Below the pieces are notes generated by a model that saw only the letters and a list, made by a program, of their open reading frames with translations, did not search any database and was not told where the DNA came from. Below are positions 10,891 to 21,327 of a DNA stretch of 64,000 nucleotides, in pieces (within the stretch, counting starts at the first letter, position 1; every line of letters starts with the position of its first letter). The DNA comes from Aegilops tauschii subsp. strangulata (Eukaryota; Streptophyta; Magnoliopsida; Poales; Poaceae): contig NC_053037.3 in NCBI RefSeq assembly GCF_002575655.3, forward strand, positions 450,771,793 through 450,835,792, given 5' to 3'. Made by a program: the position numbers and the translations under genes.

Positions 10891-11346
10891 CTACCGGAGC
10901 CGCTCCACAAACACCCTACTCGACGGTTCTAGATCTCCTTACCGGACCCCGACAGCCAGCGCAGCGTCATCACCCTCGATGTTTCTAACCTGATTCCCAC
11001 CGTCTGGAGAGATGCCAAGCACCCGCCACGGCCTAGGTACTTGTCACCTTTAAACCCGTCCAGCATCACCTGCCCGATGTACTTCAAATATACTAACCGG
11101 TCATTGTTACCTGTTATGCAGCTGGCAAAAACTACAAGGACGATGTTTCTTCTGGATCTAACAGCTTGGCCAACCAAGATCCTGGACTGAGGCATTGCTA
11201 TGATCTTGTAAGCGCGTCTCTCTCTCTTGTATTGTTCTGTGCCTGCTAGCGTGCTTTGCTAGGATTTTCGACAAGTAATCCCTTTGTGCAGACAATGATT
11301 TCTACTACTGGCTGCTAAATTAGATATGTAGATGTCATACATGATA
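10891..11346. other. Possible exon-containing stretch, not resolved
   Basis: There is a possible splice acceptor at about 11121 (TTATGCAG) and a donor at 11208 (GTAAGC), with one open frame between them (GKNYKDDVSSGSNSLANQDP). A second acceptor lies near 11291 (TTTGTGCAG). The phase does not connect cleanly to an open frame upstream, so I do not call a gene here. Confidence 0.25.
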
Positions 11347-11511
11347 CTACCTCGTACCTCCGTTCCTAAATATAAGTCTTTCTAGAGATTCCACTATAGG
11401 CTACATACGGAGCAAAATGAGTGAATCTACACTCGAAAATGCATCTATATACATCTGTATGTGGTCCATACTGGAATCTCTACAAAGACATATATTTAGG
11501 AACAGGGGCAG
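11347..11511. mobile_element. Stowaway MITE, diverged ends
   Basis: Both ends carry the Stowaway pattern: ACCTCCGTTCCTAAATATAAG at the left and TATATTTAGGAACAGGGGCAG, an inverted match, at the right. TA flanks it on both sides (about 11345 and 11512). The interior has the usual inverted pair around CTACATACGGA and TCTGTATGTGGTCC. The terminal bases are mutated, so the copy is older than the one at 7566. Confidence 0.82.
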
Positions 11512-12309
11512 TACATTACACAAAATTGTAGGTGGCATGTAGGAATTCCAGTGCACTACATTAGGCTCCCTTAGAGTGCTTGCTAGTCCAGCATACAAAG
11601 TCATGGCTAGTTTATGGTACACACACAATCGTTAATTGGTGGTTTAAATATGCGCAAGGGATATGCAATGTAGTATCATGTAGAGATGTCTGAAATTAGC
11701 CATGTCAACTTGCAGATAGGGTTACACAATGAAAAAGTACAAGATGTATGTGGCAATTTCATGGAACATCGCAAAAAAGGAGAGGCAGCGGTGAGCCTAT
11801 ACAGTGTGCTATGGTACGTCACTCCTCCATTGCAATCATCGTGACATGTTATTTGTATGCCAGCTCTATTAGCCAAGTTTCTTAGGGATAGTTATTACGA
11901 ATTATCCTAAGAAAATAAGCACCTGTGAATATAAGCTCCATGTAATAAGCCAACCAGTTCTTTTCATTGCGTTTTCAGCTTATCTTTGGTATGATCAGTG
12001 GAAAGTCTAGATTGCATTATATTTTTTCATTTTGCTGCCCATATGGAAATTAATTTGACTTGCAAACATCACAAATTGAACCCAGTGCAGTAATTAATAT
12101 GATAGGAAAACAGACCATCACTATTTGCTCAAAATGCAAATACAAAGATACCATCTACTTGGCACAATCTGCTTTGGTCAATGTTTTCCATAGAGATCCC
12201 ATTGCCTAATTTAAACGAAGAACACATGACCCACATTTAAATGAAGAACAATTATTTATTGAAATTCGATGGTCCAAGTGGCTGGTTATTATCGTATAGG
12301 AGCACCACC
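11512..12309. other. Spacer, nothing recognised
   Basis: This is AT-rich sequence with no convincing coding frame, repeat or element end. It may be intronic to the candidate gene ending at 15033. Confidence 0.4.
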
Positions 12310-12665
12310 TGAAAGCATCATATAGCAGCAGCAGCAGCTCATAGCAACTCATCATACAGCAGCAGCAGTCTGCAATTCATCATATACCAGCAGCAGCTCA
12401 TAGCAATTCATCATATAGCAGCAGCAGGAGCAGCTCATAGCAATTCATCATATAGCAGCAGCAGGAGCAGCTTGTAGCAACTCATCATATAGCAGCAGCA
12501 GCAACTCATAGCAATTCATCATATAGCAGCAGCAGCAGCTCATAGCAACTCATCATACAGCAGCAGCAGCTCATAGCAATTCATCATATAGCAGCAGCAG
12601 GAGTAGCTCATAGCAATGCATCATATAGCAGCAGCAGAAGCAGCTCATAGCAATTCATCGTATAG
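12310..12665. repeat. CAG-rich minisatellite
   Basis: About ten units of roughly 30-36 bases each combine a CAG run (three to five triplets) with CTCATAGCAATTCATCATATAG. Units vary in the number of CAG triplets, and some carry GGAG in place of a CAG. The array is next to a possible minus-strand exon at 12694-13068 and would lie in the following intron. Confidence 0.9.
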
Positions 12666-12693
12666 TGGATCAGAATGAAAATTTGGCAAAAAA

Positions 12694-13068
12694 TCAGAGG
12701 AGATCCTCACCTTGTTGGATGAGCTCATCCTTCAACAGCACCTCAAGGCCATGGCCTGGGAGGAGGGGAGGGGGAATAAGGTGCCTTCTGCCGCAGTGTG
12801 GCATCAGCCGTAGTTGTGCAGCGCCCGCCGGAGTAGTGCGTTGGACGAACCACAGTGGAGCAGCTGCTGGAGACCATGAGAATGAGGGGCGGCGCCAGAG
12901 GGAGGAGCAGCCAGGGAGATTTGCCCCTACCAGCCGGCCATGTAGCCTAGCTGGACATAGCATCGTCGAGGACCATGCCAGATGGGACCAGTGGCGACGG
13001 CTCGCTGGAGGAACACTAGTGCTGCAGGCAGGGGATTGAGGTAGAGGGAAAGGGGAGAGGAGATGCAA
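12694..13068 (-). CDS. Possible first exon of a minus-strand gene, low support
   Basis: A minus-strand frame of 124 codons starts with ATG at 13066-13068 after a pyrimidine-rich leader. Near its end is a good splice donor context (CAACAAG followed by GTGAGG at about 12712). The product is not recognised. The plus strand is also open over almost the same span, so this may only be GC-rich sequence without stops. Confidence 0.2.
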   Translation of the reverse strand: MHLLSPFPLPQSPACSTSVPPASRRHWSHLAWSSTMLCPARLHGRLVGANLPGCSSLWRRPSFSWSPAAAPLWFVQRTTPAGAAQLRLMPHCGRRHLIPPPLLPGHGLEVLLKDELIQQGEDLL

Positions 13069-13991
13069 GCGGGCAGGGCAATGAATGCTTGCGTGTTTGT
13101 TTTTACTTGAGGGTCGGGTGTGACACGGGCGTCAGCAGTTGCATTTTGAGTGTAATATAGGAAGACAACAGAGTCATTTCACTATTCCCCTTCCCTTCAA
13201 TTTTTAGTGAGGTTCTACCCGAAACACCCCCTCCAAAGCGAAATTAGTTAAGCCCAAGCCCATACCTCAAAAATGACTTCTTTACATCTTTTATGGCTTA
13301 TTTTGACAATATGCCCTGAAAAGGCGGAATCGAACTGGCCCTTAACCTGCAATTCAATTGTGCGTGCAATGATGAATCACTCCTGCCTGCTATCTATACA
13401 TTTAGGCATCATCATACATGGCATAACCTAATACATGTGCATTCCATTGTAGAATCTGGAATATGCAATGTTTATGTTAGTTCATACGTTGCACATGATG
13501 TTTAAATGCCCCTTAAATCTTGTCAGTCAAGTGATGGTCTTTAAGCCTCCTTCTTTGCTTCTTTTCTTGATATGTAAGATTTGCTCACACATCTGTTCAA
13601 TTGCATGTTTGCATCAGCCAGCCATACTAGGACTGTTTGCTTTGATTACTTGCTGTTCTTGACCTAACACTCTAACAGAACTTGTCAACGATTTTAATAC
13701 TAAGGGCTGCTGTAGTGGGGCCTTGTCTAACTCATAGGTGACATAAAGGTTTGGCTGTACACTATAGTAGGCTCTCCAAGAGTACCTGGAGATCCAGTTC
13801 GAAGGTATGCCTAGTTTTTACATAGTGCAGACATAGTAAATGCTCATTTCATTGTGTGCAAGTGCAAGAGATGCGGCATGTTTCATTATGTGGTGTTGTT
13901 TTGTTAATCTCATCCTTTTGTGTTCACAGACTGGAAAGTATGCATATTTATCTTCCAAGGAGACGAGTAACTAGTTTGTGTCACCTTGCAG
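13069..13991. other. Spacer or intron, nothing recognised
   Basis: I see no coding frame longer than chance or any element end. A CAG acceptor at 13989-13991 leads into the exon described next. Confidence 0.35.
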
Positions 13992-15033
13992 AGGGGGTGC
14001 AATGAAGATAAGATTGAGGATTTCCATGTACAAGATGTTAGGAAGGAGCCTTGCAAGAGAAGTAGGAGCTGTGCTGAGCCTCTTCAACCTGCTAAGGTAA
14101 GTCACTGTATGCAACTCAACAGTTCAATTCCTTGTTTGTTTCAGGCATAGTTAATTTTCTCTTTTCAATTGCTTTATTTGTCCTCAGTTAATGAGATGCC
14201 CAAATAATCATGCCTGATGTTCAATACTTGTATCACTATTAGTTGACATAATTATAGGCCTTACCATTTAATTACTCTGCTGAAGTGTGCCTGAAGCTTT
14301 GAAGTCTATTAACCAACTATTATTGCATGAGGCTCACAATCTAGTTTATACTACGCTAATGATTGCATAGTTTTGCCTGCTGTAGTATGTTTGTATGAAA
14401 CCCTCTGCTGTTCATTATGCTCCCTAAGACTTTAATTGAGGCACAGAATGGCCAACTGCTTGCTTACTTATACGCAATGTGCTGTCTAAATTTGTAACTT
14501 GTTTGTGTTTTCGATTGGGCCCCAACATCATGCTCCTCTGGTGAGCTAAGAGGGATTTTTGTATGCAGGCTACACAGACTATCTTTTTTATAATTTTTAA
14601 AATATCACCTGCTTATGCTTCATGACGTGTAACAAATTTTTTTTTGAAAGTGACGTGTAACATTATTGTTAGTCCTGTTTTGCCATGTAGTACAAAATAG
14701 TGTCTTGTTCGCTTCACTGTTGTAACTATATCTTTGCCCTAGTCATATGTACTTACAGAAACATTTCAGGATGAAGTGACATCAACACAAAGATCTGCGA
14801 GCAGTGCGGCATGGCCGTTACCGAATGATTATGGATTGGAATTGGAATGTGCTGATGTTCTCGAGCATCAACTGGAGGTGGCAAGACAACGTGTACATGA
14901 TTGTCAATGTATAATCAACAAGTTGAGACTGGACATGCAGGTATTAGATGCAGGAGTCAACAAAATGAAACAAGACACTGAGGTAACCATGAAGGAATTG
15001 GAGATTTTGCAGACTGGAATTTGTGCTATCTGA
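13992..15033 (+). CDS. Last two exons of an unrecognised coiled-coil gene
   Basis: Two exons join in phase. Exon 13992-14096 (35 codons, RGCNEDKIEDFHVQDVRKEP onwards) follows TTGCAG and ends at AAG with donor GTAAGT. Exon 14770-15033 (87 codons plus TGA) follows ACATTTCAG and begins DEVTSTQRS. Both keep the same frame with no stop. The last 55 residues form a likely coiled coil rich in Leu, Glu, Lys and Gln (LEHQLEVARQRV, NKLRLDMQVLDAG, KQDTEVTMKELEIL). Upstream exons are not resolved. The gene lies just before CACTA subterminal repeats, so it could be an accessory frame of that transposon rather than a host gene. I do not know its function. Confidence 0.5.
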
Positions 15034-15343
15034 ATCCGGCCAATCCTATTTTCCGAAGAGATTATAGTTCAAATGGAGTTAAGCTGCTGCGCGTCCATGA
15101 CGTATGAGCTATATTTGCCCAGTGTATGTAATTTGTTGTTTGTGTATGCTTTATTATCACCTGTGCCGAACCATAATGCCCAGTGGGTATAATCGGCTGT
15201 AATTTCTTTATTGTATAGTGTAGGATTATTCTACCTTTCTATGCCTTGATCTCTTTGTTGTATAGTATTGAGTAGGATAATTCTTTGAATATGCTATATC
15301 GTTCAAACGGGGGCCAACTCGCCCGACCATGGCCCTTCACGGG

Positions 15344-15527
15344 CCGTCGGATCCATGGGCCTTCTACGTCTCGTAGGATCCATGGGCCTTCTACGTCTCG
15401 TAGGATCCATGGGCCTTCTACGTCTCGTAGGATCCATGGGCCTTGTACGTCTCGTAGGATCCATGGGCCCTCTACGTCTCGTAGGATCCATGGGCCTTCA
15501 ACATCTCCTAGGATCCATGGGCCGCTG
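15344..15527. repeat. 27-base minisatellite
   Basis: About seven units of 27 bases have the core GGATCCATGGGCCTTCTACG followed by TCTCGTA. Each unit contains the palindromes GGATCC and CCATGG. Because 27 is a multiple of three, both strands appear open, but the frames are products of the repeat. The array borders the GGGCC-rich CACTA subterminal zone. Confidence 0.92.
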
Positions 15528-16655
15528 ACTCATCTATGGGTCTTGTACGGGCCTTTAATGGGCCGTAGACGGGCCTTTAATGGAAATCGTACATTTTATG
15601 GGCTGACCATAACGGGCCGTTAATAGGCCGTATTTGGTGATGCTATGAAAATGGCCCAACAGACTAACGGTCCACAAACGGGCCGACTGTAACGACGGGC
15701 TGAATTTGGCCCACAAGCAGAAAATGACAGTAACGGGCCGTAATTAACCGAATGCTGCAAATGAGCCCAAGAATAAATGGGCCCTCAGAAGGCCGGAAGT
15801 TAACTTGGGCTAGAAACGGCCCAACGGAACAACGGGCCGTTAATGGGTATAAAGTGATACACAATTCATTACGGGCCAGTTTCACCATGGGCCGTTAATG
15901 GGTGTAAAGTAAAACACTGATCATTACGGGCCAGTTTCAGCACGGGCCGCTAATGGGCCAAGAGTTACAAAGGGCCTCATATGGGCCGAAAGACGTCATG
16001 GGCTATACATGGGCCAGAAGTGAAAACGGGCTAGAATCATATTGGATGGCCCAGATGATGCTACTGGGCCTAATTCGGATAGGGCGTAACGGGCCTTGGG
16101 TTAGCGGGTTGTAAATGGGCTATATGCGAACAGGCCGTTAACAGGCTTTCCATGGGCCGGCCCGCCAACTTTTGACCAAGTCAAACGGGCCGGCCTTTTC
16201 ACAGGAATGGGCCACTGTTGGGCCGTGCCACGTGTCGACGTATCATAGGCGCCTTCTATCCAGTGAGTGGATGACATCTGTCCCAACGATGAGCCGACAC
16301 GTGTTTCCTCTAGCCAATGATGATTTTACACGTGGAAAATCCCCATTGGTCGGGGCTGTTAACAGGTTATCGGATCCAAAACCCGACCCGATAGCTTAAC
16401 GGCGTTCCGTTATGGTGGATGCCACGTGTCGGTCACCCTTGACGAAAGCACTTCTGTGACGCGGGATTTATCGTCATGGAAGTGGACACTTCCGTGATGA
16501 TAATTTTGGTAATGTCATGGAACACTTCTACGACAGCACAGGTATGACTATCTTGATTCTGTCATAAATTTGTCATGGATGTACATGCATGACAAAAAAC
16601 GCGACCTACTGTGACAAACACGTATCATCACGAAAGTGTATTTTTTTTTGTAGTG
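15528..16655. mobile_element. 3' end of a CACTA transposon (Caspar/Jorge-like)
   Basis: 15528-16200 is packed with short direct and inverted GGGCCGTTAATGGGCC-type units, as in CACTA subterminal regions where transposase binds. 16440-16655 carries further subterminal phrases (CACTTCCGTGATGATAA, GTGTATTTTTTTTTGTAGTG) and ends exactly in TAGTG at 16655. The matching 5' end, which should begin CACTACAAAAAAA, is not found in the window. The transposon is therefore 5' deleted or its left end lies before position 1. No transposase domain was recognised. Confidence 0.8.
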
Positions 16656-18158
16656 TACGTCTCCGTCGTATCTATAATTTTTTATTGTTCCATGCCAATA
16701 TTTTACAACTTTCATATACTTTTGGCAACTTTTTATACTATTTTTTGGAATAACATATTGATCCAGTGCCCAGTGCCAGTTCCTGTTTGTTGCATGTTTT
16801 TGTTTCGCAGAAAATCCATATCAAACTGACGGAGATTTTTTTTGGAATACATGTGAATTTTCGGAAGTGGAATCAACGCGACACGATGCCCGAGGGGGCC
16901 ACGAGGCAGGGGGTGCACCCTGGGCCCTCGTGGCCACCCCGTAAGGCGGTTTGTGCCCTTCTTTCGCCACAAGAAAGCTAATATCCGGATAGAGATCGTG
17001 TCCAAAATTCAGCCCAATCGGAGTTATGGGTCTCTGGGAATTTAAGAAACGGTGAAAGGGCAGAATCGGGGAACGCGGAAACAGAGAGAGACAGAGAGAA
17101 AGATCCAATCTCGGAGGGGCTCTCGCCCCTCCGCCACCATGGAGGCCATGGACGAGAGGGGAAACCCTTCTCCCATCTAGGGAGAAGGTCAAGGAAGAAG
17201 AAGAAGAAGAAGAAGAAGAAGAAGGGGGGCTCTCTCCCCCTCTCTTCCAGTGGCGTCGGAACGCCGCCGGGGCCATCATCGTCACCGCAATCTACGCCAA
17301 CACCTTCGTCATCTTCACCAACATCTTCATCACCTTCCCCATCTATCTACAGCGGTCCACTCTCCCGCAACCCGTTGTACCCTCTACTTGAACATGGTGC
17401 TTTATGCTTCATATTATTATCCAATGATGTGTTGCCATCCTATGATGTCTGAGTAGATTTTCGTTGTCCTATCGGTAATTGATGAATTGCTATGATTGGT
17501 TTAATTTGCTTGTGGTTATGTTGCTGTCCTTTGGTGCCCATCATATGAGCGCGCGCGTGGATCACAACATAGGGTTAGTTGTATGTTGATAGGACTATGT
17601 ATTGGAGGGCAAGAGTGACAGAAGCTTCAACCTAGCATAGAAATTGATGCATACGGGATTGAAGGGGGACCAATATATCTTAATGCTATGGTTGGGTTTT
17701 ACCTTAATGAATGTTAGTAGTTGCAGATGCTTGCTAATAGTTCCAATCATAAGTGCATAAAATTCCAAGTCAAGGATGACATGCTAGCAGTGGCCTCTCC
17801 CACATAAAACTTGCTATCAGTCTAGTAAAGTAGTCAATTGCTTAGGGACAATTTCGCAACTCCTACCACCACTTTTCCACACTCGCTATACTAAATTTAT
17901 TGCTTCTTTACTTAAAACAGCCCCTAGTTTTTATTTACGTGCTCTTTATATTCTTGCAAACCTATCCAACAACACCTACAAAGTATTTCTAGTTTCGTAC
18001 TTGTTCTAGGTAAAGCGAACGTTAAGCGTGCGTAGAGTTGTATCGGTGGTCGATAGAACTTGAGGGAATATTTGTTCTACCTTTAGCTCCTCGTTGGGTT
18101 TGACACTCTTACTTATCGAAAGAGGCTACAATTGATCCCCTATACTTGTGGGTTATCA
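16656..18158 (+). mobile_element. Gypsy-type LTR, solo or truncated
   Basis: The sequence begins TACGTCTCCGTCGTATCT, matching the TGATACGTCTCC start of a large Triticeae Gypsy LTR group minus its first three bases, and ends CTATACTTGTGGGTTATCA. Length is 1503 bases. It contains a (AAG)n microsatellite near 17198-17222. No primer-binding site follows; the next sequence is the middle of a Copia element. The CACTA end joins it at base 4 of the LTR, so TAC may be the CACTA target duplication. Confidence 0.8.
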
Positions 18159-18177
18159 CAAGCAAATTTCCACTCCC

Positions 18178-18453
18178 ATGAAGAAGCCCAAAGCTAGACC
18201 CAAGCCTGAAACTGAGTGCTTCTACTGCAACAGAAAAGGTCACTGGAAGTGGAACTGCCCTAGATACTTGGCGGATAAGAAGGATGGAAAAGTGAACAAA
18301 GGTATATTTGATATACATGTTATTGATGTGTACTTTACTAGTGTTTATAGCAACCCCTCAGTATTTGATACTGGTTCAGTTGCTAAGAGTAGTAACTTGA
18401 AACAGGAGTTGCAAAATAAACAGAGACTAGTTAAGGGCGAGGTGATGATGTGA
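18178..18453 (+). pseudogene. Copia gag C-terminus with zinc knuckle, and start of protease
   Basis: The open frame begins at the deletion edge. The zinc knuckle CFYCNRKGHWKWNC fits CX2CX4HX4C. About 35 codons later is VFDTGSVAKSSN, the aspartic protease active-site motif DTG. The frame stops at 18453, before the protease is complete. It resembles the gag at 52-303 on the other strand. Confidence 0.8.
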
Positions 18454-18540
18454 GTTGGAAGTGATTCCAAGGTTGATAAGATCACCATCGCACACTCCCT
18501 TTACCTTCGGGGTTAGTGTTGAACCTAAAATAAAAGTTAT

Positions 18541-19458
18541 TTGGTGTTTGCGTTGAGCATGAATATGATTGGATCATGTTTATTACAATACAGTTATTCA
18601 TTTAAGTCAAAGAATAATTGTTGTTCTATTTACATGAATAAAATCTTCTATGGTCATACACTCAATATAAATGGTTTATTGAATCTCGATCGTAATGATA
18701 CACATATTAATAATATTGAAGCCAAAAGATGCAAAGTTAATAATGATAGTGCAACTTATATGTGGCACTGCCGTTTAGGTCATATTGGTGTAAAGCGAAT
18801 GAAGAAACTCCATGCTGAAGGATTTTTGGAATCACTTGATTATGAATCACTTGATGCTTGTGAACCATGCCTCATGGGCAAGATGACTAAGACTCCGTTC
18901 TCCGGAACAATGGAGCGAGCAACTGACTTATTGGAAATAATACATACTGATGTATGCGGTCCGATGAGTGTAGAGGCTCGCGGCGGGTATCATTATTTTC
19001 TGACCTTCACAGATGATTTGAGCAGATATGGGTATATCTACTTGATGAAACATAAGTCTGAAACATTTGAAAAGTTCAAAGAATTTCAGCGTGAAGTGGA
19101 AAATCATCGTAACAAGAAAATAAAGTTTCTACGATCTGATCGTAGAGACGAATATTTGAGTTACGAGTTTGGTCTTCATTTGAAACAATGTGGAATAGTT
19201 TCACAACTCACGCCACCTGGAACACCACAATGTAATGGTGTGTCCGAACGTCATAACCGTACTTTATTAGATATGGTGCGATTTATGATGTCTCTTACCG
19301 ATTTACCACTATCGTTTTGGGGTTATGCATTAGAGACAGCTGCATATATGTTAAATAGGGCACCATCTAAATCCGTTGAGACGACACCATATGAACTTTG
19401 GTTTGGCAAAAACCTAAGTTGTCGTTTCTTAAAGTTTGGGGCGGCGATGGTTATGTGA
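18541..19458 (+). pseudogene. Copia integrase, largely open frame of about 305 codons
   Basis: The GAG-pre-integrase zinc-binding part is seen as WHCRLGHIGVKRMKKLH followed by CEPCLMGK. The integrase core follows with the three acidic residues in order: IIHTDVCGPM, FLRSDRRDEY and NGVSERHNRTLLD, a D,D-35-E layout. Integrase joins element cDNA to host DNA. Two positions differ from what is usual in the group: SDRRDEY in place of SDRGGEY, and SERHNRT in place of SERRNRT. The frame ends early at LKFGAAMVM after a frame change; 19398-19954 continues the polyprotein in other frames. Confidence 0.85.
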
Positions 19459-19498
19459 AAAAGTTTCAACCTGATAAGCTCGAACCCAAATCGGAGAA

Positions 19499-20960
19499 AT
19501 GTGTCTTCATAGAATACCAAAAGAAACTGTTGGGTACACCTTCTATCACAGATCCGAAGGCAAGATCTTTGTTGCTAAGAGTGGATCCTTTCTAGAGAAG
19601 GAGTTTCTCTCGAAAGAAGTGAGTGGGAGGAAAGTAGAACTTGATGAGGTAATTGTACCTGCTCTCGAATTGGAAAGTAGTTCATCACAGAAATCAGTTC
19701 CTATGATTCTTACACCAATTAGTGAGGAAGCTAATGATGATGGTCATGAAACTTCAAATCAAGTTACTACCAAACCTCATAGGTCAACCAGAGTAAGGTC
19801 CGCACCAGAGTGGTACGGTAATCCTGTTCTGGCGGTCATGTTACTTGACCATGATGAACCTATGAACTATGAGGAAGCGATGATGAGCCCAGATTCAAAA
19901 TGGCTTGAGGCCATGAAATCCGAGATGGGATCCATATATGAGAACAAAGTGTGAACTTTGGTTGACTTGCCCAATGATCGGCAAGCCATTGAGAATAAAT
20001 GGATCTTCAAGAGGATGACAGATGCTGATAGTAGTGTTACTATCTACAAAGCTCGAATTGTCGCAAAAGGTTTTTGACAAGTTCAAGGTGTTGACTACGA
20101 TGAGATTTTCTCACTCATAGCGATGCTTAAGTCTGTCTGAATCATGTTAAAAATTGCCACATTTTATGAAATCTGGCAAATGGATGTCAAAACTGCATTC
20201 CTTAATGGATTTCTTAAAAAAAGTTGTATATGATATAACAAGAAGGTTTTGTCTGTCCTAAAGGTTCTAACAAAGTGTGCAAGCTCCAGCGATCCATCTA
20301 TGGACTGGTGCAAAGCATCTCGGAGTTGGAATATATGCTTTGATGAGTTGATCAAAGCATATAGTTTTATACAGACTTACGGTGAAGCCTGTATTTACAA
20401 GAAAGTGAGTGGGAGCACTACAACATTTCTGATAAGTATATGTGAATGACATATTGTTGATCGGAAATAATGTAGAATTTTTTCTGGAAAGCATAAAGGA
20501 GTGTTTGAAAGGAGTTTTTCAAAGAAATACCTCGGTGAAGCTGCTTAGATATTGAGCATCAAGATCCATAGAGATAGAACAAGACAATTGATAAGTTTTT
20601 CCAATGAGTACATACCTTGACAAGATTTTGAAGTAGTTCAAAATGGAACAGTCAAAGAAGGAGTTTTTGCCTGTGTTGCAAGGTGTGAAGTTGAGTAAAG
20701 ACTCAAAACCTGACCACGGCAGAAAATAGAAAGAGAATGAAAATTCATTCCCTATGCCTCAGTCATAGGTTCTATGAAGAATGCTATGCTGTGTACCAGA
20801 CCTATTGTGAACCTCACCATGAGTTTGGCAAGAGGGTACAATAAGGATCCAGGAGTGGATCACTGGACAGCGGTCAAAATTATCCTTAGTGAAATAAGGA
20901 AATGTTTCTCGGTTATGGAGGTGACAAAGAGTTCGTCGTAAAGAGTTACATCGATGCAAG
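19499..20960 (+). pseudogene. Decayed Copia reverse transcriptase/RNase H region
   Basis: The end of the integrase-linker is open at 19499-19954 (PHRSTRVRSAPEWYGNPV). Beyond that, the reverse transcriptase survives only in short pieces across frames with many stops. The polymerase active site, usually YVDD, reads YVND at 20439-20450, so a metal-binding aspartate is replaced. The copy cannot make active enzyme. Confidence 0.75.
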
Positions 20961-21152
20961 CTTTGACACCAATCTGGATGACTCTAAGTCTCGATCTAGA
21001 TACATATTGAAAGTGGGAGCTATTAGCTAGAGTAGCTCCGTGCAGAGTATTGTAGACATAGAAATTTGCAAATTACATACAAATCTGGATGTTGCAGACC
21101 CGTAGACTAAAATTTCTCTCACATGCAAAACATGATCATACCTTATTACTCT

Positions 21153-21314
21153 TGGGTGTTAATCACATAGCGATGTGAACTAGATTATTGACTCTAGTAA
21201 ACCTTTTTGAGTGTTGGCCACATGGCGATGTGAACTATGGGTATTAATCACATAAAGATGTGAACTATTAGTGCTAAATCACATGGAGATGTGAACTAGA
21301 TTATTGACTCTAGT
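21153..21314 (+). repeat. Short repeats before the polypurine tract
   Basis: Four related units of about 40-45 bases each contain a variant of AATCACATGGCGATGTGAACT, some followed by AGATTATTGACTCTAGT. The same arrangement is seen before the 3' LTR of the Angela element (about 50935-51058), so it is a shared family feature. Confidence 0.8.
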
Positions 21315-21327
21315 GCAAGTGGGAGAC

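Larger units (their letters stand above)
18159..21327 (+). mobile_element. Copia element (BARE/WIS/Angela group), internal domain with 5' part missing
   Basis: The domain starts abruptly inside gag, just before the zinc knuckle, and runs through protease, integrase and reverse transcriptase/RNase H remnants to the polypurine tract at about 21315-21327 (GCAAGTGGGAGAC). The 3' LTR follows at 21328. The 5' LTR, primer site and most of gag are gone. Domain order (gag, protease, integrase, reverse transcriptase) is Copia. Integrase is the best preserved part; the reverse transcriptase region is full of stops and frameshifts. Confidence 0.88.

Noticed and set aside
15285..15623. Repetitive Arg/His-rich frames on both strands
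   Set aside because: They are produced by the 27-base minisatellite, whose period is a multiple of three.
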